From Labrenzia sp. PHM005 (GTDB lineage Bacteria > Pseudomonadota > Alphaproteobacteria > Rhizobiales > Stappiaceae): DNA of 64,000 bases. The notes under the pieces were generated by a model. It saw nothing but the letters and a program-made list of their open reading frames with translations, was not told where the DNA came from and did not search any database. Shown here in pieces: positions 17,110 to 26,442 of the stretch. The position numbers were made by a program, and so were the translations under genes. The stretch's first letter is position 1. Every line of letters starts with the position of its first letter. The stretch lies in contig NZ_CP041191.1 of assembly GCF_006517275.1 (NCBI RefSeq), positions 1,979,001-2,043,000 on the forward strand, read 5' to 3'.

Positions 17110-18249
17110 ATGAAACTTGCACAAACAGCCTTGGCCACATTGATGGTCTTGGGAACAGTGACCGCCGCTCAGGCTGACATCAAACTCGGCGCAAGCCTGT
17201 CTGCCTCGGGTCCGGCCGCGTTCCTCGGTGATCCGGAAGCCAAGACGCTCTACATGCTGATTGAGGATCTCAACGCGAACGGCGGCATCAACGGCGAAAA
17301 GATCGAGCTGGTGCTCTATGACGACGGCGGTGATCCGAACAAGGCCCGCACCTTTGCGACCCGTCTGGTGGAAGATGATGAAGTTGTCGCCATCATCGGC
17401 GGGTCTACCACCGGCACGACCATGTCCATTCTTTCCGTCGCAGAAGATGAGGGCATTCCGTTCATCTCGCTCGCAGGTGCAATTCAGATCATCGATCCGG
17501 TTCGTGACTATGTCTTCAAGACGCCGCACACAGACCGCATGGCCTGCGAAAAAATCTTCACCGACATGCAGAAGAACGGCATTACCAAAATCGGAATGAT
17601 CTCCGGGACCGGCGGTTTTGGTGCGTCGATGGAAGCTCAATGTGTCGATGTATCCGGCAAATACGGTGTTGAGATCCTGGCTCAGGAAACCTACTCCCGT
17701 CAGGATGCGGACATGACCCCGCAGCTCACCAAGATCAAATCGACTGAGGGTGTTCAGGCGGTTCTGAATCCGGGTTTCGGCCAAGGCCCGGCGATTGTCA
17801 CCCGGAACTATGCACAGCTCGGGATTGATCTGCCGCTCTACCAGAGCCACGGTGTCGCCTCCGACAGCTTCATCGAGTTGGCTGGCAAAGATGCTGCTGA
17901 AGGCGTTCGCCTTCCGGGAACCGCGCTGTTAATCGCGGACATTCTCGCAGCAGATGATCCGCAGAAGGAAGCCGTGGTTGCCTATAAATCTGCATATGAG
18001 GAAGAATATGGCGAAGCCGTTTCGACCTTTGGCGGCTATGCGCATGACGCTTTCCGATTGATGACAGATGCTATGGCCCGCGCCGGCAGTTCAGATTCAA
18101 GCGCAATCCGTGATGCTCTGGAAGCAACCAGCAGCCTCGTTGGCACAACTGGCACTTACACCTTCAGCCCGGATGACCATCTGGGTCTCGACCTGAGTGC
18201 TTTCCGGATGCTGGAAATCCGCGACGGCAAGTGGACCTCGATCGACTAA
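17110..18249 (+). CDS. Branched-chain-amino-acid-type ABC transporter, substrate-binding protein
   Basis: A 379-residue type I periplasmic binding protein of the LivK/HAAT family. It has a signal peptide (AAQAD cleavage near residue 22), then IKLGASLSASGPAAFLGDPE and DDGGDPNKARTFATRLVEDD, both typical. The ATG follows GGGAGGAAACC. It heads a five-gene Liv-type operon and starts 41 bp after paaN. The close link to paa genes suggests uptake of phenylacetate or a related aromatic acid, as for some HAAT systems, but the sequence alone does not show the ligand. Confidence 0.88.
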   Translation: MKLAQTALATLMVLGTVTAAQADIKLGASLSASGPAAFLGDPEAKTLYMLIEDLNANGGINGEKIELVLYDDGGDPNKARTFATRLVEDDEVVAIIGGSTTGTTMSILSVAEDEGIPFISLAGAIQIIDPVRDYVFKTPHTDRMACEKIFTDMQKNGITKIGMISGTGGFGASMEAQCVDVSGKYGVEILAQETYSRQDADMTPQLTKIKSTEGVQAVLNPGFGQGPAIVTRNYAQLGIDLPLYQSHGVASDSFIELAGKDAAEGVRLPGTALLIADILAADDPQKEAVVAYKSAYEEEYGEAVSTFGGYAHDAFRLMTDAMARAGSSDSSAIRDALEATSSLVGTTGTYTFSPDDHLGLDLSAFRMLEIRDGKWTSID

Positions 18250-18262
18250 CGATCCTTATAGA

Positions 18263-18284
18263 GGCCGGGAGCAGGCTCCCGGCC
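18263..18284 (+). repeat. Hairpin after the binding-protein gene
   Basis: GGCCGGGAG / CTCCCGGCC form a perfect 9-bp stem with a CAGG tetraloop, 14 bp after the binding-protein stop and before livH. No long U tract follows, so mRNA 3'-end protection or partial attenuation, favouring binding protein over permease, is likely. Confidence 0.6.
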
Positions 18285-18315
18285 AGCCTTCAGAATTTCC
18301 CTTTAGGAGACGCCG

Positions 18316-19188
18316 ATGGACGCTTTGATGCAGTTCGTCTATTCCGGCTTGACCGTTGGTGCGGTCTACGCCCTGGTCGCGCTGGGCTTCACCATCATCT
18401 ACAACGCGTCGGATGTGGTGAACTTTGCCCAGGGCGAGTTTGTCATGCTCGGCGGTATGATCACCGTGTTTGCCTTTGATGCAGGGTTACCGCTGCCGCT
18501 GGCTGCACTGATGGCCATTGTGGCGACGGCGGCCATTGGTGTTGCGCTTAACAAGTTTGCCATTGAACCGGCGCGCGGCGCACCCGTGGTGTCGCTGATC
18601 ATCATCACCATCGGGGCGTCGATCCTGATCCGCGGAACGGCACAGGTCATCTTCGACAAACAGCTGCACAGACTTCCAGCTTTTTCCGGCGACGATCCAA
18701 TACATTTGCTGGGCGCGACGATCCTGCCGCAAAGCCTTTGGGTGATTGGTGGGGCCTTTGCCATCTTCATTGGGCTTTGGCTGTTTTTCACCCGCACACT
18801 CCTGGGTAAAGCCGTATTGGCGACCGCCAACAACCGGCTGGCTGCGCAGCTGGTCGGGATCAACACCGGCTTTGTCATGACGCTGTCCTTTGCCTTGTCC
18901 GCGGCCATCGGTGCGCTCGCGGGAGTTTTGGTCACACCGGTCACTTTGGTCAGCTACGACGTCGGAGTCGGACTGGCTCTGAAAGGGTTTGCCGCGGCCA
19001 TGCTCGGCGGCATGGGTAATCCAAAGGGGGCCCTTGTGGGCGGTTTGCTGCTTGGCCTGTTCGAAGCGCTGACGGCTGGGTACATCTCGTCTCAGTACAA
19101 GGAAGCGGTCGCCTTTGTGGTGATCCTGGCGGTGCTGTTTGTCATGCCGCAAGGCCTCTTTGGTCAGAAGACGACGGAGAGGGTCTGA
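18316..19188 (+). CDS. Liv-type ABC transporter permease (LivH-like)
   Basis: A 290-residue inner-membrane permease of the LivH family with about eight hydrophobic segments. Family marks are YSGLTVGAVYALVALGFTII, NASDVVNFAQGEFVMLGGM and GFAAAMLGGMGNPKGALVGG (the EAA-like cytoplasmic loop). It pairs with the next gene (LivM-like) to form the pore. The ribosome site is AGGAGACGCCG. Confidence 0.92.
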   Translation: MDALMQFVYSGLTVGAVYALVALGFTIIYNASDVVNFAQGEFVMLGGMITVFAFDAGLPLPLAALMAIVATAAIGVALNKFAIEPARGAPVVSLIIITIGASILIRGTAQVIFDKQLHRLPAFSGDDPIHLLGATILPQSLWVIGGAFAIFIGLWLFFTRTLLGKAVLATANNRLAAQLVGINTGFVMTLSFALSAAIGALAGVLVTPVTLVSYDVGVGLALKGFAAAMLGGMGNPKGALVGGLLLGLFEALTAGYISSQYKEAVAFVVILAVLFVMPQGLFGQKTTERV

Positions 19189-19191
19189 GCC

Positions 19192-20148
19192 ATGACAGCC
19201 AAGCACAAATGGATTCAGCTTGCCGTTCTGGCAGCAATTGTCCTCATCCTGCCGATCTTTTTTCCATCCGGATATTACTACCGCGTTGGTGCGCTTATTT
19301 TTATCAATGCGCTTTCCGTGGTCGGCCTTGTCATCCTGATCGGCTATGCCGGACAGATTAGCCTTGGCCATGCAGGGTTTGCCGGGATCGGCGCTTATTC
19401 CTGCGCCTTGGCACCGGTTCATCTTGGCCTGCCGCCCGCTCTGTCCATTCTGCTGGGTGCTGGTATATCAGCGGGACTTGCTGTTCTGATTGGCCGACCG
19501 ATCTTGCGCCTGAAAGGATATTACCTCGGGGTTGCCACGCTCGGTTTTGGCATTTTGGTGTCAATGGTGCTTGCCAATGAGCGCGGTCTGACCGGAGGTC
19601 CGGATGGCATCTCTGTGCAGAGCCTCGGTTTGCGCAAGGCCTTGCGTGAAATGGGGCTGCGCCTTTCAGGCGGCGAATTCTGGTATATCTTCAACGCAAT
19701 CGTGCTTTTGATCGGCATCTGGATCGCGCTCAACCTCTACCAAAGCGCAACGGGCCGGGCGATGCGGGCCCTGCATGGTTCCGAAACGGCAGCCCAAACT
19801 GTCGGTATTGATGTCGCCCGTTATAAACTGCAGGCATTCGTGATCTCGGCGGTCTACGCCTCGGTTGGTGGCTCACTTCTGGCACTCCAAAACGGCTTTA
19901 TCACGCCAGATGTGGCGGGATTTATGCATTCCGTCGAGATGGTCACCATGGCTGTTCTGGGCGGCGTCGGCTCCGTCCTTGGAGCAACCTTCGGCGCGGC
20001 CATCCTCACACTTCTGCCGCAGGTGCTCACGGTTTTCCATGACTATGAACACCTGGTGCTTGGTCTTGTGATGATCCTTGTCATGATCTTCTTGCCGCTT
20101 GGCCTTCTACCATCCCTTGCGGCCCGCATCAGATGGAGGGGCGTCTAA
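19192..20148 (+). CDS. Liv-type ABC transporter permease (LivM-like)
   Basis: A 318-residue second permease subunit with many membrane segments. GYAGQISLGHAGFAGIGAYS, GPDGISVQSLGL and MAVLGGVGSVLGATFGAAIL are typical of LivM. It starts 3 bp after LivH. Its stop shares a base with the ATPase start (TAATG), which indicates coupled translation. Confidence 0.92.
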   Translation: MTAKHKWIQLAVLAAIVLILPIFFPSGYYYRVGALIFINALSVVGLVILIGYAGQISLGHAGFAGIGAYSCALAPVHLGLPPALSILLGAGISAGLAVLIGRPILRLKGYYLGVATLGFGILVSMVLANERGLTGGPDGISVQSLGLRKALREMGLRLSGGEFWYIFNAIVLLIGIWIALNLYQSATGRAMRALHGSETAAQTVGIDVARYKLQAFVISAVYASVGGSLLALQNGFITPDVAGFMHSVEMVTMAVLGGVGSVLGATFGAAILTLLPQVLTVFHDYEHLVLGLVMILVMIFLPLGLLPSLAARIRWRGV

Positions 20149-20930
20149 TGAGCATTCTCGAAATCAGCGGTCTTGGCATCAGTTTCGGCGGGCTTCGTGC
20201 AGTCAATGATGTCGGCTTTTCGGTCAAGCCCGGTGAGATCGTTTCCGTGATTGGCCCGAACGGGGCTGGGAAAACAACGCTCTTCAACATGATCTCGGGC
20301 GTTTACTTGCCAGACGCTGGCCAGGTGAAACTGAACGGCGAGGATGTGACGGCCAAGGCGCCGTTTCATCTGGCCCGAAAGGGCCTCACCCGCACGTTTC
20401 AGAACCTGCAGATTTTCCAGGACATGACGGTTTTGGAAAACGTGGTGGCCGGATTTCATCTGACTGAGCGCCCGTCCATTTGGGCAGATCTCTTGTCTTT
20501 GCCTGCTGCACGTCGGCGTTCTGCAGACGTCCGTGAACAAGCGATGGCGCTGTTGGAAAAAGTTCGCCTATCAAAAGCTGCTGAAGAAGAAGCCGGAAAT
20601 CTATCTTATGGTGCGCTCAAGCGCCTGGAAATTGCCCGGGCCCTTGCCGTTGGGCCGCAGGTTTTGCTGCTTGATGAACCAGCTGCGGGCTGCAATGCGG
20701 TTGAGACGGAAGAGATCGACGATCTTATCGCCGAACTCGCTAAAACCGGCATCGCGATCCTGCTGGTTGAACACGACATGAAAATGGTGATGCGAATTTC
20801 CAACCATATTGTGGTGTTGGACCACGGCGAAAAGATCGCCGAGGGCACGCCAGAAAACGTCTCGAAAAACCCAGATGTGATCGCCGCGTATCTTGGTACG
20901 GAAGAGGAGCACGCTCATGCTGTCGGTTGA
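20148..20930 (+). CDS. Liv-type ABC transporter ATPase (LivG-like)
   Basis: A 260-residue ATPase: Walker A GPNGAGKTTLFN, signature LSYGALKRLEIARAL and Walker B VLLLDEPAAG. The signature is LSYG instead of LSGG, common in LivG. The ATG at 20148 overlaps the LivM stop and is favoured over the upstream in-frame ATG at 20133. It overlaps the LivF-like gene by 14 bp. Confidence 0.92.
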   Translation: MSILEISGLGISFGGLRAVNDVGFSVKPGEIVSVIGPNGAGKTTLFNMISGVYLPDAGQVKLNGEDVTAKAPFHLARKGLTRTFQNLQIFQDMTVLENVVAGFHLTERPSIWADLLSLPAARRRSADVREQAMALLEKVRLSKAAEEEAGNLSYGALKRLEIARALAVGPQVLLLDEPAAGCNAVETEEIDDLIAELAKTGIAILLVEHDMKMVMRISNHIVVLDHGEKIAEGTPENVSKNPDVIAAYLGTEEEHAHAVG

Positions 20931-21618
20931 TGGATTGCGCTCGGCCTACGGTCATATCGAGGTGCTGCACGGCATAGATCTGGAAGTCTCTTCCAAGGAA
21001 ATCGTCACCGTGGTCGGTGCCAACGGTGCGGGCAAAACAACCTTGCTCAAGTGCTTGTCGGGCACACAGCCGGTTACGGGTGGAGACATCCGGTTCCGGG
21101 GAGATGTTCTGACAGCGGTACCAGCTTATAAGCGCTTGAAACGGGGGCTGTCTCAGTCACCTGAAGGACGGCAGATCTTCACCAACCTGTCGGTGGAAGA
21201 AAACCTGCGGCTAGGTGCGTTTCTTTTTACCGATGGCCGGGTTGAGCAGGACATGGATGATGCTTTCCAGATGTTTCCGATCCTTAAGGAAAAGCGGAAC
21301 CTTTCTGCGGGTGGCCTTTCCGGTGGTCAGCAACAGATGTTGGCGATTGCCAGGGCATTGATGGGGCGTCCACATTGCCTGTTGCTCGATGAACCATCGA
21401 TGGGATTGGCACCGCTTTTGGTCGCTCAGATCTTTGACGTTGTGAAGTCGCTCAAGGATAAGGATGTGACAGTGCTCTTGGTTGAACAAAACGCCTTTGG
21501 CGCGCTGAAGATCGCCGATCGGGGATATGTGATGGAGACCGGAAAAGTCACGCTGTCCGGCCCGTCTGAAGAACTGATCGCCGACCCGCGCATCCGCGAG
21601 GCTTATCTCGGAATTTAA
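20917..21618 (+). CDS. Liv-type ABC transporter ATPase (LivF-like)
   Basis: A 233-residue ATPase: Walker A GANGAGKTTLLK, signature LSGGQQQMLAIARALMG and Walker B CLLLDEPSMGLAP. SPEGRQIFTNLSVEENL is the LivF hallmark. It is the last gene of the operon and converges on the LacI-type regulator. Confidence 0.92.
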   Translation: MLSVDGLRSAYGHIEVLHGIDLEVSSKEIVTVVGANGAGKTTLLKCLSGTQPVTGGDIRFRGDVLTAVPAYKRLKRGLSQSPEGRQIFTNLSVEENLRLGAFLFTDGRVEQDMDDAFQMFPILKEKRNLSAGGLSGGQQQMLAIARALMGRPHCLLLDEPSMGLAPLLVAQIFDVVKSLKDKDVTVLLVEQNAFGALKIADRGYVMETGKVTLSGPSEELIADPRIREAYLGI

Positions 21619-21704
21619 TTTTTTATTCGATGCCCGCTGGCAAAACAATCGGTGGACATTGAAACATAGAAAAGGCGTACCTGGAGGGCGCTTCTGAGTG
21701 CTGA

Positions 21705-22691
21705 TCAGCGCCCGGCAGTTGATTCCCGGACAACAAGACTTCCGGAAATCTCTTCATCACCGGCTGCCTTGTCTCGATCGAAGATGCGATTGACCGCAGA
21801 TAAGGCGAGTGCGGAGATCGGCTGGCGGATGGTTGTCAGACGCGGGACGACCAGGGAGGCCAGCGAAATGTCATCGAAACCGGCAACGGACAGGTCGCCG
21901 GGAACCTCCAGCTTCAAGTCCCGTGCAGCCCGCAAGACCCCAATGGCCTGCTGGTCACTTGCTGCTGCGATCGCCGTCGGGAACGGGTGCTGGCCAGAAG
22001 TTCCTGCCCAGACTTTCCGGCAAATCTCTTCACCAGAATCATAATCGAACTGACCTTCATAGATGGTCAAATCAATAGGATCTTCCTGGGTGGATAGGCT
22101 TTTGATCCGGGAGACAAATCCCTCCCGCCGCCGCCGGGCAACTTCCATCGAATTAGGCCCGGCAATATAGGCGATCCGCCGGTGGCCGAGCTCGTAGAGA
22201 TGATCGGCAACCTGCACCGAACCGTCATAATGATCGGTCGTCACCAGCGGGTGGTCGCCCATGCGGCGGTCAAGCGAAACGATGGGTACTTCTGCCTCGT
22301 AAGGCAAGCTGCTGTCGGACGTTGCCACCACAATGATACCGCAGACAGAACGGTCAAGAAGCGCAGATATCTGAGTTTTCTCAGCTTCTGGATCATCGTG
22401 AGAGTTGGCCAGCATGACCGAGTGATTGCGGCTGGCCGCTTCCATTTCTATGTCTTTGGCAAGCTGGGCAAAAAAGGGGTTGGTAATGTCTGGAACCACC
22501 ACCCCAATGACATCAATGCTGTTTGTCCGTAGGGCTCTAGCGGCCAGATTGGGTTTGTACCCAAGCTCTTCCATTGCGGCTTGGACACGCAGTTTCAGTG
22601 GCTGTTTGACGGTTTCATTCTTTGCAAGGACACGGGAGACCGTACCGACCGACACATCGGCTTTGCGCGCGACATCCTTGATGGTCGGCAT
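21705..22691 (-). CDS. rbsR: LacI-family regulator of the ribose-type operon
   Basis: A 328-residue LacI/GalR regulator. The HTH and hinge are clear (PTIKDVARKADVSVGTVSRV, then YKPNLAARALR), followed by a sugar-binding-protein-like domain. The start at 22691 places the family-typical MPTIKDVA at the N-terminus; GAGGA lies upstream. It is the last gene of rbsBAC-rbsK-rbsR, so its targets are presumably this operon, whose promoter carries the perfect LacI-type palindrome ATGAAACGTTTCAT. It is expected to be released by the sugar. The ribose assignment rests on its neighbours. Confidence 0.85.
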   Translation of the reverse strand: MPTIKDVARKADVSVGTVSRVLAKNETVKQPLKLRVQAAMEELGYKPNLAARALRTNSIDVIGVVVPDITNPFFAQLAKDIEMEAASRNHSVMLANSHDDPEAEKTQISALLDRSVCGIIVVATSDSSLPYEAEVPIVSLDRRMGDHPLVTTDHYDGSVQVADHLYELGHRRIAYIAGPNSMEVARRRREGFVSRIKSLSTQEDPIDLTIYEGQFDYDSGEEICRKVWAGTSGQHPFPTAIAAASDQQAIGVLRAARDLKLEVPGDLSVAGFDDISLASLVVPRLTTIRQPISALALSAVNRIFDRDKAAGDEEISGSLVVRESTAGR

Positions 22692-22769
22692 TGAAGATCC
22701 TCTTTTTATCATTCCGGTTTAGACCGGTCCCGGCGCCCAGTCTAAAGCATCTACTGTAGTTGCCAGATT

Positions 22770-23696
22770 CTACGCAAACTCAGAAATAGGCAATTGTTCC
22801 AATTCAGCGAGATTTGGCAAGGAACTGGAGGCCCCCTTGCGGGTCGTCGCCAATGCGGCTGCCCGCATGGCAAAGTGGATCGCGTCCTGCAGTTTGTCTC
22901 CTTTGGCAAGAGCGGTAGCCAGAGCGCCATTAAAGCAATCGCCGGCGGCAACCGTATCAATAGCATTGACTTTTGGGGCAGGCAGCTTGCCGGTTTCACC
23001 TTCGAAACACCACGCGACACCGTTTTCACCCATCGTGATGATCACACCACGCAGGCCGTAACTGCAAAGGCGCTGTGCACCGTTCTGCGCTTCTTCCAAA
23101 GATACGGGGATGTGACCCAAAAGGGCACCGGCTTCGCTGGCATTCGGCGTGAGAACGTCGAAAGCAGTCACAGTGGACTTCGGCCAGGCCGGAGTTGGTG
23201 CCGGGGCCGGATCCATAATCACCAAGGCTCCTGCTTTCCGGGCAAGTTCGGCCGCCTTCAATGACGTTTCAAGATTGATTTCATTTTGCAGTAGAACAAC
23301 GCCGCCATCACTCAACTGATTTGCAAAAACTTCCAAATCGGCCGGTGCCAATTGATCATTGGCACCGCCAGACAGGCGGATCATGTTATCGCCGTCCGGA
23401 CCGACATCGATGAAGGCCATGCCGGTCATGCAGTCGGGTTTTTCGATCAAATCGGTTTTTACTTCAAATGCATCGAGCTGGTCTGCCGCTTCCCGGCCAA
23501 AACTGTCGCGCCCAATTGCGCCAATCAGCGTTGCGTTGGCGCCCAGTTTTGTTGCTGCAACAGCTTGGTTCGCGCCCTTCCCGCCAAGTGTGTGAGCGGT
23601 TTCCCGAACCTTTACGGTTTCCCCGACCTTTGGCCAGCGGTCGAGATAGCTGAACAAATCGATGTTTATGCTTCCAACAACGGTGACCGGCTTCAA
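22770..23696 (-). CDS. rbsK: Ribokinase
   Basis: A 308-residue PfkB-family kinase. Signature 1 is HTLGGKGANQAVAATKLGA; signature 2 is IDTVAAGDCFNGALATALA with the catalytic Asp in AAGD, the same form as in E. coli RbsK. SINIDLFSYLDRWPKVGET at the N-terminus is ribokinase-like. The reaction is ATP-dependent 5-phosphorylation of D-ribose, although related pentoses cannot be ruled out. It lies between the transporter genes and the LacI regulator on the same strand. Confidence 0.88.
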   Translation of the reverse strand: MKPVTVVGSINIDLFSYLDRWPKVGETVKVRETAHTLGGKGANQAVAATKLGANATLIGAIGRDSFGREAADQLDAFEVKTDLIEKPDCMTGMAFIDVGPDGDNMIRLSGGANDQLAPADLEVFANQLSDGGVVLLQNEINLETSLKAAELARKAGALVIMDPAPAPTPAWPKSTVTAFDVLTPNASEAGALLGHIPVSLEEAQNGAQRLCSYGLRGVIITMGENGVAWCFEGETGKLPAPKVNAIDTVAAGDCFNGALATALAKGDKLQDAIHFAMRAAALATTRKGASSSLPNLAELEQLPISEFA

Positions 23697-23791
23697 GATG
23701 GAGCTCCGTAAATCGTTAGAGTTTTTATATACCGCATGGTCTTGTTGATGCGGAAGTTGGTCTTTACGGGAACCGGGATTGGGTGCCGTTC

Positions 23792-24790
23792 TTATGTCGC
23801 TGCGTATTTAGCGCGGTAATGATCGAGGACCACCGCAAAAATTATGACCACTCCGGTGATCATCTGACGCATGAAATCGCTGAGACCGATCAGGATCAAG
23901 CCGTTTGCCAATACGCCGATGATAAAGGCACCGAGAAGTGTGCCGATAACTGATCCGCGTCCACCGCTGAGGCTTGTGCCGCCGATGATAACAGCCGCAA
24001 TGGCATTGAGCTCAAAACCGATCCCGGCAATAGGACTAGAGATGTTGAGGCGCGCCATATAAACGATCGCGGCGATACCTGCAGTGAAGCCACAAATGGT
24101 GAAGGCGGCGATCTTGTAGCGCTGGACCGAATGGCCCGCGAGGCGGACGGCCTCCTCATTGTTGCCGATGCCGTAAAGCAGGCGGCCGAAGACCGTGAAG
24201 TTCAATATGAACCAGGCGACCAAGACCAGAACCAAAGCCACCAAGAAGACCACCGGCACGCCATAGATCATGGCCGAACCAAATTCTTCAAAGGCGAAGG
24301 GGAACGAATAGATCGTCTGCGCATCCGAAACTTGCAGCGCCGCACCGCGCGCAATGTTGAGCATTCCAAGGGTAATGATGAAGGAGGGAAGGGCCCAATA
24401 CGCACTGATGGCGCCGTTAATGAAACCGCACAAAACACCAGTCAATGTAGCCGCGATAATGGCTAAGGCGATAGCTTCCGCCGGACCAAAGCCTGGCAAG
24501 GTGATGGCCTTGCCGGCAACAACGGCGGCAAAGGCCATGACCGAGCCAACCGATAGGTCAATACCGCCAATCAGGATCACAAACGTCATGCCGACAGCCA
24601 GAACCAGATTGATGGTGATCTGAGTCAGGATATTGGTGATGTTGTTTGGCGTCAGGAAGTGCTCGGTGAAGAGCGAAAAGAACACAATGAGCGCCAGCAG
24701 TGCGAGGCCGATCCCGGCATTCTGCAGAATGGTTCGAACCGAGAACTTGGCAGGAGCTTCAAAGGTTTCGTTTGCTGTTTGGAGTGTCAT
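23792..24790 (-). CDS. rbsC: Ribose-type ABC transporter permease
   Basis: A 332-residue CUT2-family sugar permease with about nine membrane segments. It contains NITNILTQITINLVLAVGMT, GGIDLSVGSVMAFAAVVAG and AAVIIGGTSLSGGRGSVIGT, all typical of RbsC. Its ATG overlaps the rbsA stop by 4 bp. The 95-bp gap to rbsK holds a weak inverted repeat (CCGCAT...ATGCGG, 23732-23753). Confidence 0.92.
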   Translation of the reverse strand: MTLQTANETFEAPAKFSVRTILQNAGIGLALLALIVFFSLFTEHFLTPNNITNILTQITINLVLAVGMTFVILIGGIDLSVGSVMAFAAVVAGKAITLPGFGPAEAIALAIIAATLTGVLCGFINGAISAYWALPSFIITLGMLNIARGAALQVSDAQTIYSFPFAFEEFGSAMIYGVPVVFLVALVLVLVAWFILNFTVFGRLLYGIGNNEEAVRLAGHSVQRYKIAAFTICGFTAGIAAIVYMARLNISSPIAGIGFELNAIAAVIIGGTSLSGGRGSVIGTLLGAFIIGVLANGLILIGLSDFMRQMITGVVIIFAVVLDHYRAKYAAT

Positions 24791-26355
24791 TGTGTGTTTC
24801 CTCCGGCCGGATCGGTTTGCCCGTAGGCCAGTTTCAGGATGTTTTCTTCGGAAAAGTCCGGCCGCTCGAGTGAGCCCTGGATCTGGTGTTCGGCCAGCAC
24901 CAGGATGCGGTCGGCCAGTGTCATCAACTCTGGCATTTCGGAAGACACAACCAGAAGGGCGACGCCATTGCGGGCCAGATCTTTCAAAATAGCGTAGATT
25001 TCAGCCTTGGCGCCGACGTCGACACCCCGGGTTGGTTCATCGAGCAGCAGGACTTTCGGATCACGGGCTAGCCACTTGGCCAGAACCACCTTCTGCTGAT
25101 TGCCGCCGGACAGGCTGGAGGCCGGATCTGAGGTTCCGCCGTATTTCAGTTTTAGTCTTCCGGCAGATTCCTTCGCCTGACGCTTTTCCGCTGCGAACTT
25201 CAGCAAACCGGCCTGAGAAACTGATCTGATGTTGGCAAGCGAGATATTGGCCGAAATCGGCATGTCGAGGATAAGGCCTTCGTCTTTGCGGTCCTCGGTG
25301 ACAAAACCAATCCCGGAAGCGATGGCATCGCGCGGGCCTGCATAGCGAACGTCTTTACCGTCCCTCTTGATGTTTCCAAAACGGAGCGGATCAATCCCAA
25401 AGATTCCGCGCAAAATTTCTGTGCGCCCGGCGCCAACAAGCCCTGCGATGCCTACGATCTCGCCGTAACGCAGGTCGAATGAAACACCGTCTTCGGACGG
25501 ATTGGCCTGTGTGCAGATGTTGTGAACGCTCAGTGCTATCTCGCCGAAACCATGATTTTCGGTTTCATGGGCCATCTCACCGGCGAGCTGCCGCCCGACC
25601 ATTCTTTGTACGATGCCGTCCGGAGTGGTGTTTGAAATGAGATCCGTCGCGATTGTTTTGCCGTTCCGGAAAACCGTAACGCGGTCACAGATCTCAAACA
25701 CCTCGTCCAGGTGATGTGAAACGAAGACCACCGTCACACCATCCGCCTTGATCTTGGCAACCAGATCAAACAAGCGTTTGGTTTCCCGTTCGGTCAGTGT
25801 TGCCGTCGGCTCATCGAGAATGAGAATGCGGCTCTTTGACTGGAGCGCCCGGGCGATTTCGACCAACTGGCGGTGAGCGATCCCCAAGGAGCTGACAGGA
25901 GCCTTAACATCGATATCCGTTAGACCGATCGCATCCAGCGCTTCTCGCGCCCGGCGGTTCAGTTCCTGCCGGTCGAGCAAACCAAATCGGCTGCGCGGTA
26001 GATGTTCAATTGAAATGTTCTCGGCAATCGAAAGGTGCTCTAGAAGATTGAATTCCTGGTGTACAACCTGGACGCCATTGGCTTTTGCTTCATGCGGCGT
26101 TGACGGCCGGTAGGCAGAGCCTGCGAGCGAGATATCCCCTTCGTCAAAGGGAAAAACACCAGACAGTATTTTGATCAGTGTGGATTTGCCGGCGCCGTTT
26201 TCGCCGACCAGCGCATGAACTTCGCCTTCCTCGAGGAAAAAACTCACGCCATCAAGGGCTTTCACGCCGCCAAAATATTTCTTCAGTCCTTCAACGGACA
26301 AAAAGGGCTGGGAATGTGCTGGGCTTGGCGCCGCGGAGTGCGTCGCTGCTACCAT
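24787..26355 (-). CDS. rbsA: Ribose-type ABC transporter ATPase (two nucleotide-binding domains)
   Basis: A 522-residue tandem ATPase of the CUT2 family. The first domain has Walker A GENGAGKSTLIK and Walker B ILILDEPTATLTE. The second has the usual degenerate Walker A (GLVGAGRTEIL) with LSGGNQQKVVLAKWLA and VLLLDEPTRGVDVGAK. Length is normal. It is separated from rbsB by a hairpin. Confidence 0.93.
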   Translation of the reverse strand: MVAATHSAAPSPAHSQPFLSVEGLKKYFGGVKALDGVSFFLEEGEVHALVGENGAGKSTLIKILSGVFPFDEGDISLAGSAYRPSTPHEAKANGVQVVHQEFNLLEHLSIAENISIEHLPRSRFGLLDRQELNRRAREALDAIGLTDIDVKAPVSSLGIAHRQLVEIARALQSKSRILILDEPTATLTERETKRLFDLVAKIKADGVTVVFVSHHLDEVFEICDRVTVFRNGKTIATDLISNTTPDGIVQRMVGRQLAGEMAHETENHGFGEIALSVHNICTQANPSEDGVSFDLRYGEIVGIAGLVGAGRTEILRGIFGIDPLRFGNIKRDGKDVRYAGPRDAIASGIGFVTEDRKDEGLILDMPISANISLANIRSVSQAGLLKFAAEKRQAKESAGRLKLKYGGTSDPASSLSGGNQQKVVLAKWLARDPKVLLLDEPTRGVDVGAKAEIYAILKDLARNGVALLVVSSEMPELMTLADRILVLAEHQIQGSLERPDFSEENILKLAYGQTDPAGGNTQ

Positions 26356-26398
26356 GATGCGTCCAGTCGTTTAGCTGATGAAGAATGTCATTAGAGGT

Positions 26399-26430
26399 GC
26401 CCCCGCTTCTAAGCTGACCTAAGCGGGGGC
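26399..26430 (-). repeat. Hairpin between rbsB and rbsA
   Basis: GCCCCCGCTT and AAGCGGGGGC form a perfect 10-bp stem with a 12-nt loop, 12 bp after the rbsB stop on the reverse strand. No U tract follows, so it fits mRNA stabilisation or partial attenuation that keeps rbsB above rbsAC. Confidence 0.6.
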
Positions 26431-26442
26431 AGATGGGGCCGG

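Noticed and set aside
20148..20930. LSYG instead of LSGG in the LivG-like ATPase
   Set aside because: Common in LivG proteins.
21686..21713. GGGCGCT...AGCGCCC inverted repeat at the 3' end of rbsR
   Set aside because: It overlaps coding sequence, has a 14-nt loop and no T tract; a terminator role is too weakly supported to list.
22770..23696. Ribokinase signature reads DTVAAGD rather than DTxGAGD
   Set aside because: The same AAGD form occurs in E. coli RbsK, so it is not a defect.
23732..23753. CCGCAT...ATGCGG repeat between rbsK and rbsC
   Set aside because: Only 6-bp arms and no T run; probably chance.
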